Source of the DNA: Treponema sp.
Lineage (GTDB): Bacteria > Spirochaetota > Spirochaetia > Treponematales > Treponemataceae
Length of the DNA: 48,720 nt
Direction of reading: 5' to 3'
Assembly (NCBI GenBank): GCA_024697295.1
Contig: JAILFZ010000120.1
Location: 1-48,720 of the forward strand
This document shows, in pieces, positions 1 to 8,917 of the stretch (within the stretch, counting starts at the first letter, position 1; each line of letters starts with the position of its first letter). Below the pieces are notes generated by a model. The model ran no database searches. It saw only the letters and a list, made by a program, of their open reading frames with translations, and was not told the origin of the DNA. Made by a program: the position numbers and the translations under genes.

Positions 1-380
1 TCAAGATAATTTGCTAAAAACAAAATATAAATGATTTTGCAGAACTCAGACGGCTGGATACCAAAACCGCCGATACCAATCCATGAGCGCGCACCGTTTA
101 CATAGCGTCCAAAGAGTTTTGTGTATAAAAGAATTACAACCAGGAAAATGAATGCAGGGGCCGCATACCGCGAAAGACGCCTGTAGTCCATTAGGGTCAT
201 TATGACCATTAAAACCAGTCCGATTCCCGCCCATACAATCTGTTTGATATATTCGTTTGAAACGAGGATGCCTTCAGAGTTGATTCCCGAAGAATAAATG
301 AACATTATGCCAAGTGTTACAAGAACCGTTACGCAGAGAATTAAAAAATAATCGAATGATTTAAAAAACTTTGTATTCAC
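1..380 (-). CDS. rodA: Rod shape-determining protein RodA, N-terminal part (cut by window edge)
   Basis: This is the start of a SEDS-family peptidoglycan glycosyltransferase that works with the PBP2 transpeptidase to build side wall in the elongation machinery of the inner membrane. It is not in the ORF track as a full frame. I translated it by hand from a GTG at 380, and the frame stays open to the window edge. The translation shows two or three hydrophobic helices and then the family hallmark NGARSWIGIGGFGIQPSEF, which is typical of RodA/FtsW near the first conserved periplasmic loop. The start lies one base after the stop of mrdA, as expected for the last gene of an mreBCD-mrdA-rodA operon. 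FtsW is the alternative, but the neighbourhood argues for RodA. The 3' end lies outside the window. Confidence 0.93.
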   Translation of the reverse strand, partial: MNTKFFKSFDYFLILCVTVLVTLGIMFIYSSGINSEGILVSNEYIKQIVWAGIGLVLMVIMTLMDYRRLSRYAAPAFIFLVVILLYTKLFGRYVNGARSWIGIGGFGIQPSEFCKIIYILFLANYL

Positions 381-381
381 C

Positions 382-2259
382 CTATTCCTGCCTTGTTCTT
401 GATTTATTCAAATACTTGAATCCAAGTTCATCGATTGCCTGATCGTAGGTCTGATTGGCAAGGATTCCCTGGAAAATAATGTTTGTAGCGTAAGGAGCCC
501 ACCATTCCCAGTCGTTTACCGCTTCTACGAGAACTACAACAACATACTGTTCTTCAACCGGAGCGTCATAAGGACCGTAGGCTGCCATCCATGAGTGCCA
601 GTGTCCCTTTGCAACACCGTTTACTTCGGCCGTACCTGTTTTACCGGCTAGTTTGAACCTCTTGTTGTTCATCGGGTAAATCGCTGTACCGTCAGTAATT
701 ACGTAACGCAGGTCGCGCTGAACTTCGCGCCAGATAGCCTGATCTATATTTGATTCATGAAGAATTCGAGGTTCAATCTCTTCGATTACTTCATTTGACT
801 GACCGTCTCGGATTTCCTTTAACAGATGAGGACGATAGATTTTACCGCTGTTACAAACCATTGCAATCATGTTTGCAACATGCATCGGCGTAACAAGGGT
901 ATATCCCTGTCCGATGGACATATTCATTGTGTCACCGCCCTTCCATTTTTCGTGGTAGCGGCGCTCCTTCCACTGAGAGGTCGGAACAAATCCAACCGAC
1001 TGAACCGGAAGGTCTATTTCAAGGCTCTGTCCAAAGCCAAACTCTTTTGAGTAAGAAGCAATCTGGTCTACACCGAGATTATCGCGTCCTGTAACCCAGT
1101 AATAAACGTCGCAGGACTGGGCAAGGGCGTTTTTAAGGTCAAGATATCCGTGTCCAGGGTATTTGATATGACATTCAAAAACTCGGTTACCATAAACGAT
1201 GCGTCCAGGACACTCAATCTTTTTTTCTGCAGGAATTGCTTTTTCTGCAAGAAGTGCCGTTGTCATAATTGTTTTAAAAGTAGAAGCCGGCGGATAAACT
1301 GCGTTGACGGCACGGTTCAACAGAGGGTTATTTGAACTTGTTGCAAGTTTTGTATATTCGGCAGCAGCATCGTCAGAATTAAAAAGGTTCTGGTCATAAA
1401 AAGGATAAGAAACCATGGCAACGACTTCACCGTTGGAAGGTTTTAAAACTACAGCCGCCCCTACTCGGTTTCCAAGTGCTTTTTCCGTCAATTCCTGAAT
1501 ACGGGCATCGATTGTAAGTACAAGGTTTTTGCCAGGAACCGGAGGTTCAATAATAGGTGCTTCTGACAAAATATGTCCGCGGGCATCGACAGTGCTGCTT
1601 TCGCGGCCTTCTTTTCCCTGCAGGTATTTGTCGTATTGTTTTTCAATACCGGTTTTTCCGACAATTGAGTTTGCCTTATATCCCTGGTTGTACATAACGT
1701 TGATTTCTTCTTTTGTGATGTCACCGACATAGCCGATTACATGGCTGATTGAACCGGTTTCTACGTAGTTACGGATCGGCTTGCTTCTCCAGCTGACACC
1801 AGGAAGGTCGGTAATGTTTTCTGCAATATTTGAAATTACCTGGAAAGGAACGTTTACGCGGATTTCCATTGCTGTGTAGGATTTACGGTAAGCGGGCGGA
1901 CACTTTTTGTCTACGTCTTTTTTTGAAATTCCAAGGTAACCGGCAAGTTTTGAGGCTACTGTATCATAATACCCCTCTGGAATTTCGGCCGGAGTCAAAT
2001 CCACCGCAAATGAATCAGTATTAATGACCAGAGGAAGTGATGCGTTACGGTCAAAGATTTCTCCGCGGTTTGCAGGAATCGTATTTACACGGCTAGAAAT
2101 TGTATGAGACTGGTTACGGTATTCTTTTCCTTCAACGATCTGGAGTGAAAAAAGTTTTAAACCATACCCGATAAAGGTTGCGGTAATTATAAAATATAAA
2201 ATGAGAACCTTTAAGTTTTTGGTTAAGGCCGAAGGTCCCTTCTCATACAAATCTGACAT
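382..2259 (-). CDS. mrdA: Penicillin-binding protein 2, class B transpeptidase of the elongation machinery
   Basis: This is a class B PBP, a D,D-transpeptidase that crosslinks new peptidoglycan during cell elongation with RodA and MreBCD. The protein is 625 residues, a normal length. One membrane anchor lies near residues 16-38, followed by a dimerisation/pedestal domain with the conserved NRGEIFDR motif near residue 65. The catalytic domain shows the acylation motif STFK near residue 326, the SCD motif near 381 and the KTG motif near 539 (AGKTGTAEV). The ATG overlaps the mreD stop by one base (TGATG), indicating translational coupling. All active-site motifs are present, so the enzyme should be active. 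The FtsI division homologue is the alternative; the operon context decides for PBP2. Confidence 0.95.
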   Translation of the reverse strand: MSDLYEKGPSALTKNLKVLILYFIITATFIGYGLKLFSLQIVEGKEYRNQSHTISSRVNTIPANRGEIFDRNASLPLVINTDSFAVDLTPAEIPEGYYDTVASKLAGYLGISKKDVDKKCPPAYRKSYTAMEIRVNVPFQVISNIAENITDLPGVSWRSKPIRNYVETGSISHVIGYVGDITKEEINVMYNQGYKANSIVGKTGIEKQYDKYLQGKEGRESSTVDARGHILSEAPIIEPPVPGKNLVLTIDARIQELTEKALGNRVGAAVVLKPSNGEVVAMVSYPFYDQNLFNSDDAAAEYTKLATSSNNPLLNRAVNAVYPPASTFKTIMTTALLAEKAIPAEKKIECPGRIVYGNRVFECHIKYPGHGYLDLKNALAQSCDVYYWVTGRDNLGVDQIASYSKEFGFGQSLEIDLPVQSVGFVPTSQWKERRYHEKWKGGDTMNMSIGQGYTLVTPMHVANMIAMVCNSGKIYRPHLLKEIRDGQSNEVIEEIEPRILHESNIDQAIWREVQRDLRYVITDGTAIYPMNNKRFKLAGKTGTAEVNGVAKGHWHSWMAAYGPYDAPVEEQYVVVVLVEAVNDWEWWAPYATNIIFQGILANQTYDQAIDELGFKYLNKSRTRQE

Positions 2260-2765
2260 CAGCTGACTTTCTCCGGCTTTAAGAGCAATGAGTTTTTAAA
2301 GATATCAAGGAATCTAAAAACCAACGGAGTTAAAATCGCGTTAAACAAAAGCTGGTACAAAAAGTTGAGCGACAAAATATTATAAGTAAGTGAAATATTC
2401 AGATAAAAGAACGAAATAATCCACAAAACAAAGGCTTTTAAGAGGGTTCCGATCAGGCCAATCAGGAACGGAAAAATAACTCCGCTGATGTTGAGTGTTT
2501 TAGTAAAAAAGCCTGCAACATAACCAATGATTGTCCTTAAAAGGCAGTTAAATCCGAACGGACATGCACTTACAAAATCAAGAAACAATCCGCCTGTAAA
2601 ACCTGAGGCTACACCAAAAAGTCTTCCGTTCTGGAGAGAAAAATAAAGTGAACAGATTAAAATTAAATCAGGCACAACCGGAAGAATTACAATATTTGAA
2701 AGTACTGCTGTTTCAAAAAGCACAAATCCGAGCAAAAACAGGCAGGAAACACCAAAAGATTTCAT
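2259..2765 (-). CDS. mreD: Rod shape-determining protein MreD
   Basis: This 168-residue integral membrane protein is predicted to be MreD, the small partner of MreC in the elongation complex. Most of the protein is hydrophobic, with roughly five to six membrane segments beginning at residue 4. A conserved-looking stretch GLFLDFVSACPFGFN lies in the first half, resembling the G-x-x-x-D region typical of MreD. MreD sequences diverge strongly, so the call depends as much on its place between mreC and mrdA as on sequence. The start overlaps the mreC stop (TGATG) and the stop overlaps the mrdA start, so the three genes are probably translationally coupled. Confidence 0.88.
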   Translation of the reverse strand: MKSFGVSCLFLLGFVLFETAVLSNIVILPVVPDLILICSLYFSLQNGRLFGVASGFTGGLFLDFVSACPFGFNCLLRTIIGYVAGFFTKTLNISGVIFPFLIGLIGTLLKAFVLWIISFFYLNISLTYNILSLNFLYQLLFNAILTPLVFRFLDIFKNSLLLKPEKVS

Positions 2766-3637
2766 CAGTCTGCTCCTCCTGCGTAGTTTGGATTGGCTTC
2801 CTTTAAGTCCGTGACGGTAACGATTTCAAGCCGGCTAAAGTCGATAATCGGGGTTACTTCAATATTCAATGATGAATCATAACCTGTAACTGTAACTTTG
2901 CTGATGGTTCCGACCGGAATGTCGCGGAGATAGTTTTCGCTTTCACCGGAAGTTACGATGATATCGCCGTAATTCAACTCAGGAAGAACACGCTTTTTAA
3001 TGTATTTCATCTGCAAAGGAGCGTCCTGACTGCCGCTTCCAGAAACAAGGCCGATGTCGCGTGTATTTTGAATCCGGCATGACACCGAACACTTAATATC
3101 GTAAACAGGCATAACCATACATGTGCTAAGGCCTACTGTAACGACTTTTCCTACAAGACCTACGGTTCCGTTTTGAACCGCAAGAACCGGCATGCCTTTG
3201 CGGATTCCGTTTCGGCTTCCCTTGTCGATTGTAAGTCCCGAATACAGGCTGTCTGGGTTACGGCCGATGATGCGTGCAGAAAAGTTTTTCTGGTCAAAAT
3301 GAGTTACAAAATCAAGCTGCTCTTTGAGACGCATATTTTCTTTACGGACTTCCGCATTGTTACGCTGGAGATATTCGTAATTTTCAAGTTTTTCAGTAAG
3401 AATGCGGTTTTCTTCGCGTAAAGTTTTTAATTCACTTATGCTATGGAAGGCGCCTGCCACTCCGCTGGCAACAAAATTAACACCTTCCTGTACTGAAGAA
3501 AGAACTGTAAAACCGATTTTCTGAAAACTTACGACAAATCCTCCGGAACTGAAGCCGAGCATAATTCCGGAAAATAAGAGTAGAATAGCAAATACAAATT
3601 CAGAAACTGAAAGTCTGAACGAAGGTTTACGAGCCAT
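2765..3637 (-). CDS. mreC: Rod shape-determining protein MreC
   Basis: MreC is a periplasmic scaffold anchored in the inner membrane that activates PBP2-RodA. The 290-residue protein has one N-terminal transmembrane helix (about residues 13-35), a coiled coil of about 40 residues (LKTLREENRILTEKLENY region), and then a beta-rich domain. The conserved stretch around ARIIGRNPDSLYSGLTIDKG is the usual MreC signature, followed by a turn-rich segment GMPVLAVQNGTVGLVGKV. Length is typical. The gene lies 10 bases after mreB and overlaps mreD by one base. The Shine-Dalgarno sequence is weak, which fits coupling to mreB translation. Confidence 0.94.
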   Translation of the reverse strand: MARKPSFRLSVSEFVFAILLLFSGIMLGFSSGGFVVSFQKIGFTVLSSVQEGVNFVASGVAGAFHSISELKTLREENRILTEKLENYEYLQRNNAEVRKENMRLKEQLDFVTHFDQKNFSARIIGRNPDSLYSGLTIDKGSRNGIRKGMPVLAVQNGTVGLVGKVVTVGLSTCMVMPVYDIKCSVSCRIQNTRDIGLVSGSGSQDAPLQMKYIKKRVLPELNYGDIIVTSGESENYLRDIPVGTISKVTVTGYDSSLNIEVTPIIDFSRLEIVTVTDLKEANPNYAGGAD

Positions 3638-3647
3638 TAGTCAAAAC

Positions 3648-4688
3648 CTAGTCGTTGAGATTGTCGTATACTGAGCGGTCTGTAGACATATCCTTGAACA
3701 ATTCAAATGCCTGACCTGCACCGAGAGCTACACATTCAAGCGGATTTTCTACTAGAATTACAGGAACGCCTGTTTCTTTTGAAATCAACTTGGAAAGGCC
3801 CTTAAGCATACTTCCGCCACCTGTCATTACGATACCGCGTTCAACGATATCAGCGGCAAGTTCCGGTGGAATCCGGCCGAGAGTACGTTTTACTTCGTCA
3901 ACAACCTGGCTTACAGGTTCCTTGAGGGCTTCGCGAACTTCGAGAGAGTCGATTTCGAGACGGCGTGGAAGACCGGTAATTGCATCTGTACCACGGATTT
4001 CCATCTTTTCATTTGTACTTCCGTCGCCTGTTGCATTACCAATTTGAATTTTAATACGTTCAGCAGACTGCTGACCAATTTTCAGGTTATAAACAGAAAG
4101 AATATGTTTTACGATTGCTTCGTCAAATTTGTCTCCGCCGACACGGATTGAACTTGTAACAACCATACCGCCGAGGGAGATTACTGATACTTCAGTTGTA
4201 CCGCCACCGATATCACAAACCATGTGTCCGGCAGGTTCATTGATCGGGATTTTTGCACCGATTGCGGCTGCAAGGGATTCTTCAATAACTGCAACTTCCT
4301 TTGCACCTGCCTTAAGGGCTGCTTCGATTACTGCGCGGCGTTCAACCTGAGTGATACATGAAGGAATGCCGATTTTCATACGGGTTGATTTGAAGAGCGA
4401 ACGGTGAGGCAAAACCTTGGAAATGAAGTATTTAATCATGATTTCGCAGCTGTCGATATCAGCGATTACACCGTCGGCAAGCGGACGAATTGCGATAATG
4501 TTGCCTGGGGTTTTCCAGAGCATTCGTTTAGCCTCTGCACCAACGGCAACTACTTTTTTAGTTCCTTTTTCTACTGCAACAACTGAAGGTTCATTGATTA
4601 CAATGCCCTTTCCCCTAACATAAACAAGTGTGTTACATGTTCCTAAATCAATACCAATATCTGTCGAGAATCTGTCGAAGAAACCCAT
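3648..4688 (-). CDS. mreB: Actin-like cell-shape protein MreB
   Basis: MreB is the bacterial actin homologue that forms membrane-associated filaments guiding side-wall synthesis. The 346-residue protein begins [12 protein letters not shown], the phosphate-1 loop of the actin fold. It continues with [17 protein letters not shown] (phosphate-2) near residue 160 and [10 protein letters not shown] (adenosine loop) near residue 290. These motifs and the length are canonical. A strong Shine-Dalgarno sequence (AGGGGGA) precedes the ATG. The gene starts the mreB-C-D-mrdA-rodA run and lies 19 bases after a TPR-protein gene, with no terminator visible between them. Confidence 0.98.
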   Translation of the reverse strand: MGFFDRFSTDIGIDLGTCNTLVYVRGKGIVINEPSVVAVEKGTKKVVAVGAEAKRMLWKTPGNIIAIRPLADGVIADIDSCEIMIKYFISKVLPHRSLFKSTRMKIGIPSCITQVERRAVIEAALKAGAKEVAVIEESLAAAIGAKIPINEPAGHMVCDIGGGTTEVSVISLGGMVVTSSIRVGGDKFDEAIVKHILSVYNLKIGQQSAERIKIQIGNATGDGSTNEKMEIRGTDAITGLPRRLEIDSLEVREALKEPVSQVVDEVKRTLGRIPPELAADIVERGIVMTGGGSMLKGLSKLISKETGVPVILVENPLECVALGAGQAFELFKDMSTDRSVYDNLND

Positions 4689-4707
4689 TTATATCCCCCT
4701 AAGCCCT

Positions 4708-5664
4708 TTATTTTAAATCAGCCAGTTTTTTTAATGCATCAGGATGATTTGCCTGAACTTTTAAAGCTTTTCGCCAGTATGAACGTGCTTTTACAAGGTC
4801 ACCCTGACTCTCATATAATACACCAAGTCCATAATATGCGTCACCTGAATTTTCGTTTTTTTCCAAAATTGTTGAAAATTCTTTTTCTGCATCAGCATAT
4901 TTTTTCTGCTCGGTATAAATTTTTCCCAATAAAACATGACTTTTATCTGTAATGCGCTCATCCCTGCAGTCCTGTGAGATTCGGTAAAGGTACTGCTCGC
5001 TTGCGGTCGACTGACCGGCCTTATAATACTGCTCTGCAATCGAAAGCAAAAGAAGGTCTGTTTCTCTTGTTAGAAGTGCCCGTGTAAATGCACTGATGCT
5101 TTCCATCGTCATGTCCAGAGCGGCATAACTTAATCCCAGGTATTCGGGAATATCATCTGCCTTGTAACCGTGTTTTTCTGCACGGGTAAGATACAAAACA
5201 GCAAGGTCTGAATAATAATAGTATGAAGAAACCGTGTTTTTGTAAAAATAAGCCTTTCCAAGCATGTATTCGAGCTGAGGTACAGTCCGCGACTTTGCCT
5301 GCTGAAGTGCAAGACGCATATTAAAAATCGCTTCATCAAAATATGTCTGGGACATCAGAGTGTCGTTTTCTGCAAGAGCAAGAAAGAACGAAGCATATCC
5401 GTGGTAAATGAGCGCTGTATTATTGAACGGCTTTTTTTTAAGAAGACTGGCACTTATATCGTAAACGTTGCCGTAGTTGTAGGCCTTCCATTCACGTTTG
5501 ATATGGGTAATTGAATCACCTTTAAAGATGTATGTATCTGCGATTTTATGAATGGCAATTGCAGCAACAGACACTACTGCCAGACAAATTCCAAGAACTA
5601 TAAGGGTCTGTACATATTTGCCTTTTTGTCTAACAACACCGTTTTTCAATATGCTCAACTTCAT
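4708..5664 (-). CDS. Membrane-anchored TPR protein upstream of mreB
   Basis: This 318-residue protein is of unknown precise role. It has a single transmembrane helix near residues 20-41 (VLGICLAVVSVAAIAI) and a large, presumably periplasmic part rich in tetratricopeptide repeats. The last repeats are clear (GDAYYGLGVLYESQGDLVKARSY and preceding units), and the earlier ones are degenerate. TPR domains mediate protein-protein contacts, so a scaffold or partner role in the elongation complex is plausible from its position immediately before mreB, but that is inference. The start codon has no strong ribosome site. The gene begins about 30 bases after RNase P RNA, so how it is transcribed is unclear. 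Confidence 0.75.
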   Translation of the reverse strand: MKLSILKNGVVRQKGKYVQTLIVLGICLAVVSVAAIAIHKIADTYIFKGDSITHIKREWKAYNYGNVYDISASLLKKKPFNNTALIYHGYASFFLALAENDTLMSQTYFDEAIFNMRLALQQAKSRTVPQLEYMLGKAYFYKNTVSSYYYYSDLAVLYLTRAEKHGYKADDIPEYLGLSYAALDMTMESISAFTRALLTRETDLLLLSIAEQYYKAGQSTASEQYLYRISQDCRDERITDKSHVLLGKIYTEQKKYADAEKEFSTILEKNENSGDAYYGLGVLYESQGDLVKARSYWRKALKVQANHPDALKKLADLK

Positions 5665-5696
5665 ATCGACCGCACTTTCTCTATAAAAAAAATAAA

Positions 5697-6103
5697 ACAG
5701 AAAAGAAAATAAGCCGGGTTCTGTCCTGTTTGAATCTGTAAAAACAGACGCAAACGCATAACCATCTATCCTAAACTTTTGTTGCCAAAAGCCTTTAGCA
5801 GTCTACCCGCAGTATAAGGCCCGGAAAACCGTACTGCTGCTTGACTTTGCTCCGAATGAGGTTTGCCATGCGGATTCTGTCGTCAGAACCCCGGTGGGCT
5901 CTTACCCCGCCTTTGCACCCTTACCCTTACGGGCGGTTTGTTTTCTGTGGCACTATCTGTCAGAAAAAGGGTTATGCCTATAAATAAACAACTGCCATTT
6001 TCCGCCTGGTTATTACCCAGCATTCTTTCCGGTGGAGCCCGGACTTTCCTCACCGGTAAAAGTTATCATCAGCGATTACCGGCACGGTTATATCTTTTCT
6101 GTT
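5697..6103 (-). ncRNA. rnpB: RNase P RNA, class A
   Basis: This is the catalytic RNA of ribonuclease P, which trims the 5' leaders of tRNA precursors. Read on the minus strand it contains the universal 5' core GAGGAAAGTCCGGGCTCC, the internal conserved GTAAGAGCCCACCG and the universal 3' core ACAGAACCCGGCTTA. The ends were set by helix P1, where CAGAAAAG at the 5' end pairs with CTTTTCTG at the 3' end, giving about 407 nt. The 3' P1 strand is followed directly by a T-rich run, so P1 probably doubles as an intrinsic terminator. The RNA starts only about a dozen bases after the stop codon of the zinc-ribbon gene. The 189-residue plus-strand ORF across it is spurious. Confidence 0.96.
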
Positions 6104-6115
6104 GTTTTCTAGTTT

Positions 6116-6982
6116 TTATTCGTCAAAAGCAATTGATTTTTCTTCATCATCAGAAGATTCTTCTCTTTCTTCGCCTTCTGCCAAATCTTCGCTTTCATCG
6201 GCAAATTCTTCATCAAAGTCAGCAAGTGTACCTGTCTCTTCAAGTGATGAATAATCTTCTGCTTCGTCTGCATCTACATCTTCATGATAAAGGATACGTG
6301 AACAGTACGGGCAGAACAAAATGCTTTCGCCTTCGTGAACTTCGTTTGCAAACTGAGCAGGAAGAATCATGTTACAGCCTGAACAAACACCGTTGCGAAC
6401 AGCTACAATACCTTCGCGGTTACGCTGGATGATACGCTGAAATTTGTAAACGATTTCTGTATCGAGACCTGGTGTGATTTCTTTTTCCTGTTTTTCAAGT
6501 TCTTTGAGTTCATCTTTGTATGAAGAAATCTGTTTGTCGAGGTTGGCCTTGTTCGATTCAAGGTCCTGTTCCTGCATCTTGATTGTTTCTTCTGTCATGC
6601 GAAGTTTTTCGTTAAGTTCTTCGAGTTCTTTTTCTTTTTTCTGAAGACTTTTACGAACTTCACCTTCTTTAGCTGATGCTTCGTCAATCTGTTTCTGAAG
6701 AGCTTCGTATTCGCGGTGAGTAGAGATATTATCCATACCCTTTTCGCCCGACTCTCGTGATTTTTCAGCTTCTTCCAATTCAAGCTGGAACTGACCAACT
6801 TCTGCTTTTACTTCTTCGTATTTGGTGTTTGTTTCCAAAAATTCCTTTCTGAGACGAACAAGAAGTTCTTCAGAAGAAGAAAGCTGTTTTGGTGAATCTT
6901 TGATTTTTGCTTCAAGACTGTATTTTTCTGCAAGTACATCCTGAAGAGCTTTAAGTTTGTCAAAAACTTCTGTCATTACCAT
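6116..6982 (-). CDS. Coiled-coil protein with C-terminal C4 zinc ribbon
   Basis: This protein resembles the bacterial family of long coiled-coil proteins ending in a four-cysteine zinc ribbon, often described as possible nucleic-acid-binding proteins. The function is not established. The first ~190 residues form an almost continuous charged coiled coil. A zinc ribbon CSGCN...CPYCSRILYHE follows, then a very acidic tail of about 50 residues. The track start at 7033 is probably too long. The ATG at 6982 has a GAGG eight bases upstream, and its translation (MVMTEVFDKLK) fits the start of the coil, so I use it. A strong promoter lies 77 bases upstream (7059-7087). RNase P RNA follows immediately. 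Confidence 0.85.
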   Translation of the reverse strand: MVMTEVFDKLKALQDVLAEKYSLEAKIKDSPKQLSSSEELLVRLRKEFLETNTKYEEVKAEVGQFQLELEEAEKSRESGEKGMDNISTHREYEALQKQIDEASAKEGEVRKSLQKKEKELEELNEKLRMTEETIKMQEQDLESNKANLDKQISSYKDELKELEKQEKEITPGLDTEIVYKFQRIIQRNREGIVAVRNGVCSGCNMILPAQFANEVHEGESILFCPYCSRILYHEDVDADEAEDYSSLEETGTLADFDEEFADESEDLAEGEEREESSDDEEKSIAFDE

Positions 6983-7058
6983 GTCAAAAACCTCGGGTAA
7001 ATGTATCGGAATAAGCGGCTTTCTGCATATCAAAAAAATGACTGCAAAAAGTGCCTGT

Positions 7059-7087
7059 ATTATATAAAATTTGTGTTGTTATGTCTA
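7059..7087 (-). promoter_or_regulatory. Sigma-70 promoter for the zinc-ribbon gene (and possibly rnpB)
   Basis: On the minus strand a -35 element TAGACA (five of six consensus positions) is followed by a 17-base spacer and a perfect TATAAT. The start site would be near 7052, giving a leader of about 70 bases before the ATG at 6982. It lies between rpoD and the zinc-ribbon gene, just downstream of an inverted repeat. With no terminator seen before rnpB, it may also feed RNase P RNA. Confidence 0.75.
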
Positions 7088-7088
7088 T

Positions 7089-7124
7089 AAATCCGGTCGG
7101 TTAAAACTTAAGCTGACCGGATTT
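7089..7124. repeat. Perfect 10-bp inverted repeat after rpoD
   Basis: AAATCCGGTC at 7089-7098 pairs with GACCGGATTT at 7115-7124 around a 16-base loop. It follows the rpoD stop by 16 bases and abuts the next promoter. In the minus direction no T-run follows, so it is not a typical intrinsic terminator. It may be a weak or factor-dependent terminator, a 3' stabiliser of the dnaG-rpoD mRNA, or an operator. Confidence 0.6.
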
Positions 7125-7140
7125 AAGTTTTTAAGAAACC

Positions 7141-8910
7141 TTAGGTTTCGATGTAATCCCGCAGCCCTGAAGCACGGCGCGGGTGTCGGAGTCTTCGGAG
7201 AGCCTTTGCTTCAATCTGACGGATACGTTCACGGGTAACGTTAAAGTACAGGCCAACTTCTTCAAGAGTAAGACTGTAACCGTCATCAAGACCAAAGCGC
7301 ATCTTGAGGACTTCCTGTTCACGCGGAGGCAAGGTGCCAAGCACTTCGCGAAGCTGTTCCTGAAGAAGTGTGTATGCAGTCTGATTTGCCGGATTTTCAA
7401 CTTCTTTATCTTCGATAAAGTCTCCGAGCTGACTGTCTTCTTCTTCACCGATTGGAGTTTCCAGTGAGATTGGTTCGCGGGCAACGTTTTTAACCTGTTT
7501 AACACGTGCAACAGGCCATCCGAGCTGCTGTGCGATTTCTTCATCTTTTGGTTCACGGCCGAGTTTCTGCATAAGCTGACGGCTTTCACGTACAACCTTG
7601 TTTATCTGTTCAATCATGTGTACTGGTACGCGGATTGTACGAGCCTGGTCAGAAATTGAACGGGTGATTGCCTGACGGATCCACCATGTAGCATATGTAG
7701 AGAATTTGTATCCCTTGCGGTATTCGAATTTTTCTACAGCCTTGATAAGACCGATATTTCCTTCCTGAACCAGGTCAAAGAACTGAAGTCCACGGTTGGT
7801 ATATTTTTTTGCAATGGAAACAACAAGTCGAAGGTTGGCATTGATGAGCTTGTTCTTAGCCTTTTCCATCATGCGGCGGCCGCGGTCGATTTCTTTTGCC
7901 ATAGAAAGAATTTCTTCTACGTTGTTTTCAAAATCATATTCCATGCGGCGCAGGCGTCTGTCTATTTTCTGAATCTGAGTATAAACATCACGGATTTCGT
8001 CGGCAGAAAGACCGAGTTCTTTTTCGAGTTTTGCAGCTTCAGAGTGAATTGCAAGTTTGCGTCCAAGACTACGAAGTTCACCTGTATTTGAAATACGCAG
8101 TTCCTTCATCTTCTTTTCCTGATTGTGGAAGCATTCTTCAATCTTTTCTGTAGCGTTAACAAATTTATCACTGAATTTTTCAATTTCTTCAGACTGAATT
8201 TCTACATTTTTCAAGCCCGGAAGAATTTTACCGCGAAGTTCAACAAGCTGAGGATTCTGGAAAATTTCGTGAGACTGTTCTGCATCAAAAAGCTGCTTTT
8301 TGAGGGACATGTACATCTTCATTTCAGGAAGGACCGGTTTAATCCATTCTGAGTAGCATCCCTTTAAGCGGCGTTTTTCTGCCATTTCTTCGTTGATTTC
8401 TTTACGCGCTTTTCCAGGTTCGTGAGGATCAATGCGTGTAAAGGCTTTAAGGGCAACAGCGTAGAATTCAGGAATCATCATTCCCGACTCTTTGATTACG
8501 TTTTTAATGATGTTTTCGCCCTCTTCCATTTCTTTGGAATACTTTACTTCCTCTTCTGCGGTAAGAAGTTTTTCTTTACCGATTTCGCGGAGGTACAATC
8601 TGATCGGGTCGTCAACATTTGAATCTTTATCGCTGTTTACGATATGAGCGCCGTCTTCATCAGCGGCTTCTGCGTCTTCATCGCCTTCGAGCTCTTCGTC
8701 ATCATCGTCGGCTTCGTCTTCTTCATCAAGCGTATCTTCTTCCATAACCTGAATGTTGTTCTGAGTCAAAAGTTGAAGTACACTTTCCATTTTTGGGGAA
8801 TTTACAAAATCCTGTCCGAGAATCTCATTGATTTCATCCCATGACACGATCTGTTTTTCTTTAGCATATTCAAGAAGCTTTGTAACTAGGGGATCCAATT
8901 CCTGATCCAT
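7141..8910 (-). CDS. rpoD: Primary RNA polymerase sigma factor (sigma-70)
   Basis: This is the housekeeping sigma factor that directs RNA polymerase to -35/-10 promoters. The 589-residue protein has an N-terminal region 1.1, then a strikingly acidic stretch ([20 protein letters not shown], about residues 59-78). Region 1.2 follows ([17 protein letters not shown]). Regions 2.1-2.4 contain the aromatic melting motif in [14 protein letters not shown]. The region 3 motif [13 protein letters not shown] and the region 4.2 helix-turn-helix [17 protein letters not shown] complete it. Everything needed for a group 1 sigma is present. It starts 7 bases after dnaG, the classical primase-sigma arrangement. 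Promoters read by eye in this window match its expected consensus. Confidence 0.98.
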   Translation of the reverse strand: MDQELDPLVTKLLEYAKEKQIVSWDEINEILGQDFVNSPKMESVLQLLTQNNIQVMEEDTLDEEDEADDDDEELEGDEDAEAADEDGAHIVNSDKDSNVDDPIRLYLREIGKEKLLTAEEEVKYSKEMEEGENIIKNVIKESGMMIPEFYAVALKAFTRIDPHEPGKARKEINEEMAEKRRLKGCYSEWIKPVLPEMKMYMSLKKQLFDAEQSHEIFQNPQLVELRGKILPGLKNVEIQSEEIEKFSDKFVNATEKIEECFHNQEKKMKELRISNTGELRSLGRKLAIHSEAAKLEKELGLSADEIRDVYTQIQKIDRRLRRMEYDFENNVEEILSMAKEIDRGRRMMEKAKNKLINANLRLVVSIAKKYTNRGLQFFDLVQEGNIGLIKAVEKFEYRKGYKFSTYATWWIRQAITRSISDQARTIRVPVHMIEQINKVVRESRQLMQKLGREPKDEEIAQQLGWPVARVKQVKNVAREPISLETPIGEEEDSQLGDFIEDKEVENPANQTAYTLLQEQLREVLGTLPPREQEVLKMRFGLDDGYSLTLEEVGLYFNVTRERIRQIEAKALRRLRHPRRASGLRDYIET

Positions 8911-8917
8911 ACTCTGT

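Noticed and set aside
46-234. 62-residue minus-strand ORF
   Set aside because: It is an out-of-frame reading of rodA; the rodA frame from GTG 380 carries the SEDS signature.
5863-6432. 189-residue plus-strand ORF
   Set aside because: It lies over RNase P RNA and the end of the zinc-ribbon gene; its composition is not protein-like and the RNA motifs on the other strand are unmistakable.
7131-7595. 154-residue ORF overlapping the end of rpoD in another frame
   Set aside because: The rpoD frame contains regions 3-4 here; the other frame is a shadow.
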